This document shows, one piece after another, positions 63,056 through 64,000 of a stretch of 64,000 nt of DNA. The stretch covers positions 22,184 to 86,183 of the forward strand of contig CAZTOP010000008.1 of the NCBI GenBank assembly GCA_964615145.1, read 5' to 3'. The position numbers and the translations under genes are program-made. Position 1 is the stretch's first letter. Each line of letters starts with the position of its first letter. A model generated the notes under the pieces. The model worked only from the letters and a program-made list of their open reading frames with translations. It made no database searches and was not told the DNA's origin. Source of the DNA: CAIVPM01 sp964615145. Its GTDB lineage: Bacteria; Bacteroidota; Bacteroidia; Chitinophagales; Chitinophagaceae.

Positions 63056-63550
63056 TTAAACAAGCAAGTGTGTTTCTTTAACAACGCCCATTACAAATAC
63101 GCTTTGTACGTGCCCAATGTTATCTGCCTGACTCAATTTGTTTACATGGAAATCGTAGTACGACTCCATACTTTCAGCAACTACTTTTAGCATAAAATCA
63201 AATTCGCCGCTAATGCTGTAGCATTCTATTACTTCATTAAAACTTAAAATACTTTTAATAAATTTAGCACCCTCTGTTTTATCGTGTTGCTTTAATGAAA
63301 CATAACAAATAACCATTAAGCCTTTGTTTACTTTATTGTGGTTTAATAAAGTTGCATATTGCTTTATAACACCATTTTGTTCCATTCGTTTTATGCGTTC
63401 ATGTACAGGTGTGGTGCTTAAATGTACTTTTTCTGCAATTTCTTTTACACTTGCTTTGGCATTTTGCTGCAACTCTCTAAGAATGGCGATGTCTTTTGTA
63501 TCTAAAAAATTACTTTTAGTCATTTGTTCTGTTTGATTCGATTTTGCCAT
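63056..63550 (-). CDS. Lrp/AsnC family transcriptional regulator
   Basis: A 164-residue regulator. The N-terminal helix-turn-helix (LDTKDIAILRELQQNAKASVKEIAEKVHLSTTPVHERIKRMEQNGVI) is followed by the RAM ligand-binding domain (KGLMVICYVSLKQHD...VIECYSISGEFDFMLKVVAES). Family members form octamers and respond to amino acids. It is divergent from ahcY, with a shared 114-bp region carrying inverted AATAAAAT/ATTTTATT sequences, so both may be under its control. The first about 15 residues are a polar extension; a start at 63517 (MTKSNFLD) is also possible. Confidence 0.93.
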   Translation of the reverse strand: MAKSNQTEQMTKSNFLDTKDIAILRELQQNAKASVKEIAEKVHLSTTPVHERIKRMEQNGVIKQYATLLNHNKVNKGLMVICYVSLKQHDKTEGAKFIKSILSFNEVIECYSISGEFDFMLKVVAESMESYYDFHVNKLSQADNIGHVQSVFVMGVVKETHLLV

Positions 63551-63572
63551 AAATAAATACTTAATTTATCTA

Positions 63573-63649
63573 AATAAAATGCAATTTATGTTATTTTATT
63601 CCAAATATTATTAATTTGACATTATTTTATTCTAGCAACTGTATGTTTG
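63573..63649 (+). promoter_or_regulatory. lrp-ahcY intergenic control region
   Basis: AATAAAAT (63573-63580) and ATTTTATT (63593-63600) are inverted arms with a 12-bp spacer. TTATTTTATTC recurs at 63591 and 63623. TTTG (63615-63618) and TATGTTTG (63642-63649) fit the -33 and -7 elements of a Bacteroidota promoter for ahcY. The AT-rich palindrome is of the kind Lrp-family proteins bind. Confidence 0.5.
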
Positions 63650-63664
63650 CAAAAATTATTTAAT

Positions 63665-64000
63665 ATGTCAACATTATCAAAAACTATTGATTTTACGTTG
63701 CCTTACAAAGTAGCTGATATGAGTTTAGCTGCTTGGGGCAGAAAAGAAATTAGATTGGCTGAAGCAGAAATGCCAGGCTTAATGAGTATTCGTGCTGAGT
63801 ATGCAGCTAGCCAACCTTTGAAAGGTGCGAGAATTGCTGGTTGCTTGCACATGACTATTCAAACTGCTGTTTTAATTGAAACTTTAGTGGCTTTAGGTGC
63901 CGAGGTTAAATGGAGTTCTTGCAACATCTTCTCTACACAAGACCAAGCTGCTGCTGCTATTGCTGCTGCAGGTATTGGTGTATTTGCGTGGAAAGGTCAA
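63665..64000 (+). CDS. ahcY: Adenosylhomocysteinase (N-terminal part, cut by window end)
   Basis: 112 codons from the ATG at 63665, open to the end of the window. YKVADMSLAAWGRKEIRLAE, EMPGLMSIRAEY, GARIAGCLHMTIQTAVLIETL and WSSCNIFSTQDQAAAAIA are the conserved substrate-binding start of S-adenosylhomocysteine hydrolase, which splits SAH into adenosine and homocysteine and keeps methylation running. The family is about 430-470 residues, so roughly a quarter is present. A promoter is visible upstream. Confidence 0.95.
   Translation, partial: MSTLSKTIDFTLPYKVADMSLAAWGRKEIRLAEAEMPGLMSIRAEYAASQPLKGARIAGCLHMTIQTAVLIETLVALGAEVKWSSCNIFSTQDQAAAAIAAAGIGVFAWKGQ

Noticed and set aside
1..64000. tRNA or rRNA genes
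   Set aside because: None was noticed on reading, but I could not run a covariance-model scan; a tRNA finder would settle it.

Overview
The window reads as chromosomal DNA of a Bacteroidota bacterium, most likely a relative of Chitinophagaceae. The evidence is: low GC; housekeeping promoters of the Bacteroidota type (TAnnTTTG -7 boxes); several secreted proteins ending in type IX secretion (T9SS) sorting domains, including one gliding-motility type C-terminal domain; and lineage-typical genes (PUR/DUF3276, DUF4290, DUF6526, ABC permease fused to an M1 peptidase). One run of 100 N (30658-30757) marks a scaffold gap inside a tandem-repeat gene, so this is a draft or metagenome assembly.

Layout. 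1-7.2 kb is accessory DNA. It holds a small helical/fibronectin-like protein gene with a 21-bp-period repeat array upstream, a type II restriction-modification cassette (C5 methyltransferase, MvaI/BcnI-like nuclease, small third ORF), small membrane and Cys/His-rich proteins, and a block of interspersed palindromic repeats. 7.2-12.5 kb is an ABC ATPase, a giant permease-peptidase and YajQ. 12.6-15.5 kb is a T9SS pectinesterase. 15.6-27.5 kb is mostly housekeeping (MtaB, PUR protein, PEP carboxykinase, GlyRS, GalE, a flotillin-like SPFH protein, DUF4290) with small envelope proteins. 27.7-32.2 kb is a T9SS repeat adhesin containing the gap. 32.3-41 kb has an EamA protein, a KOW protein, an ECF sigma/anti-sigma pair, a divergent pair of carboxypeptidase-regulatory-domain proteins (one with a von Willebrand A domain), SucC, a PAP2-like enzyme and cytidylate kinase. 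41.2-47 kb is a second, much larger pectinesterase. 47-49.8 kb is a second accessory patch with a HIRAN protein, a broken type I restriction specificity gene, a second 21-bp-period array and a second small helical protein. 50-61 kb holds two T9SS cargo proteins, one of about 2840 residues. 61-64 kb has AspRS, an Lrp/AsnC regulator and the start of S-adenosylhomocysteinase.

How it works together. Six T9SS cargo proteins, two of them pectinesterases, suggest a surface-attached polysaccharide degrader. Both pectinesterase genes carry the same LacI-operator-like sequence (TGCAATCGAWA) upstream and may be co-regulated. The central metabolic genes are scattered single genes, each with its own promoter and hairpin terminator.

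The most unusual structure is the pair of 21-bp-period arrays (1395-1666 and 48596-48952). They share no long sequence. Yet each has the same period, contains inverted repeats around a 2-bp centre, and ends 136-167 bp upstream of a gene for a small helical protein with no signal peptide and a beta-rich tail. Each also lies beside restriction-modification genes or their remains. I know of no description of such a module.
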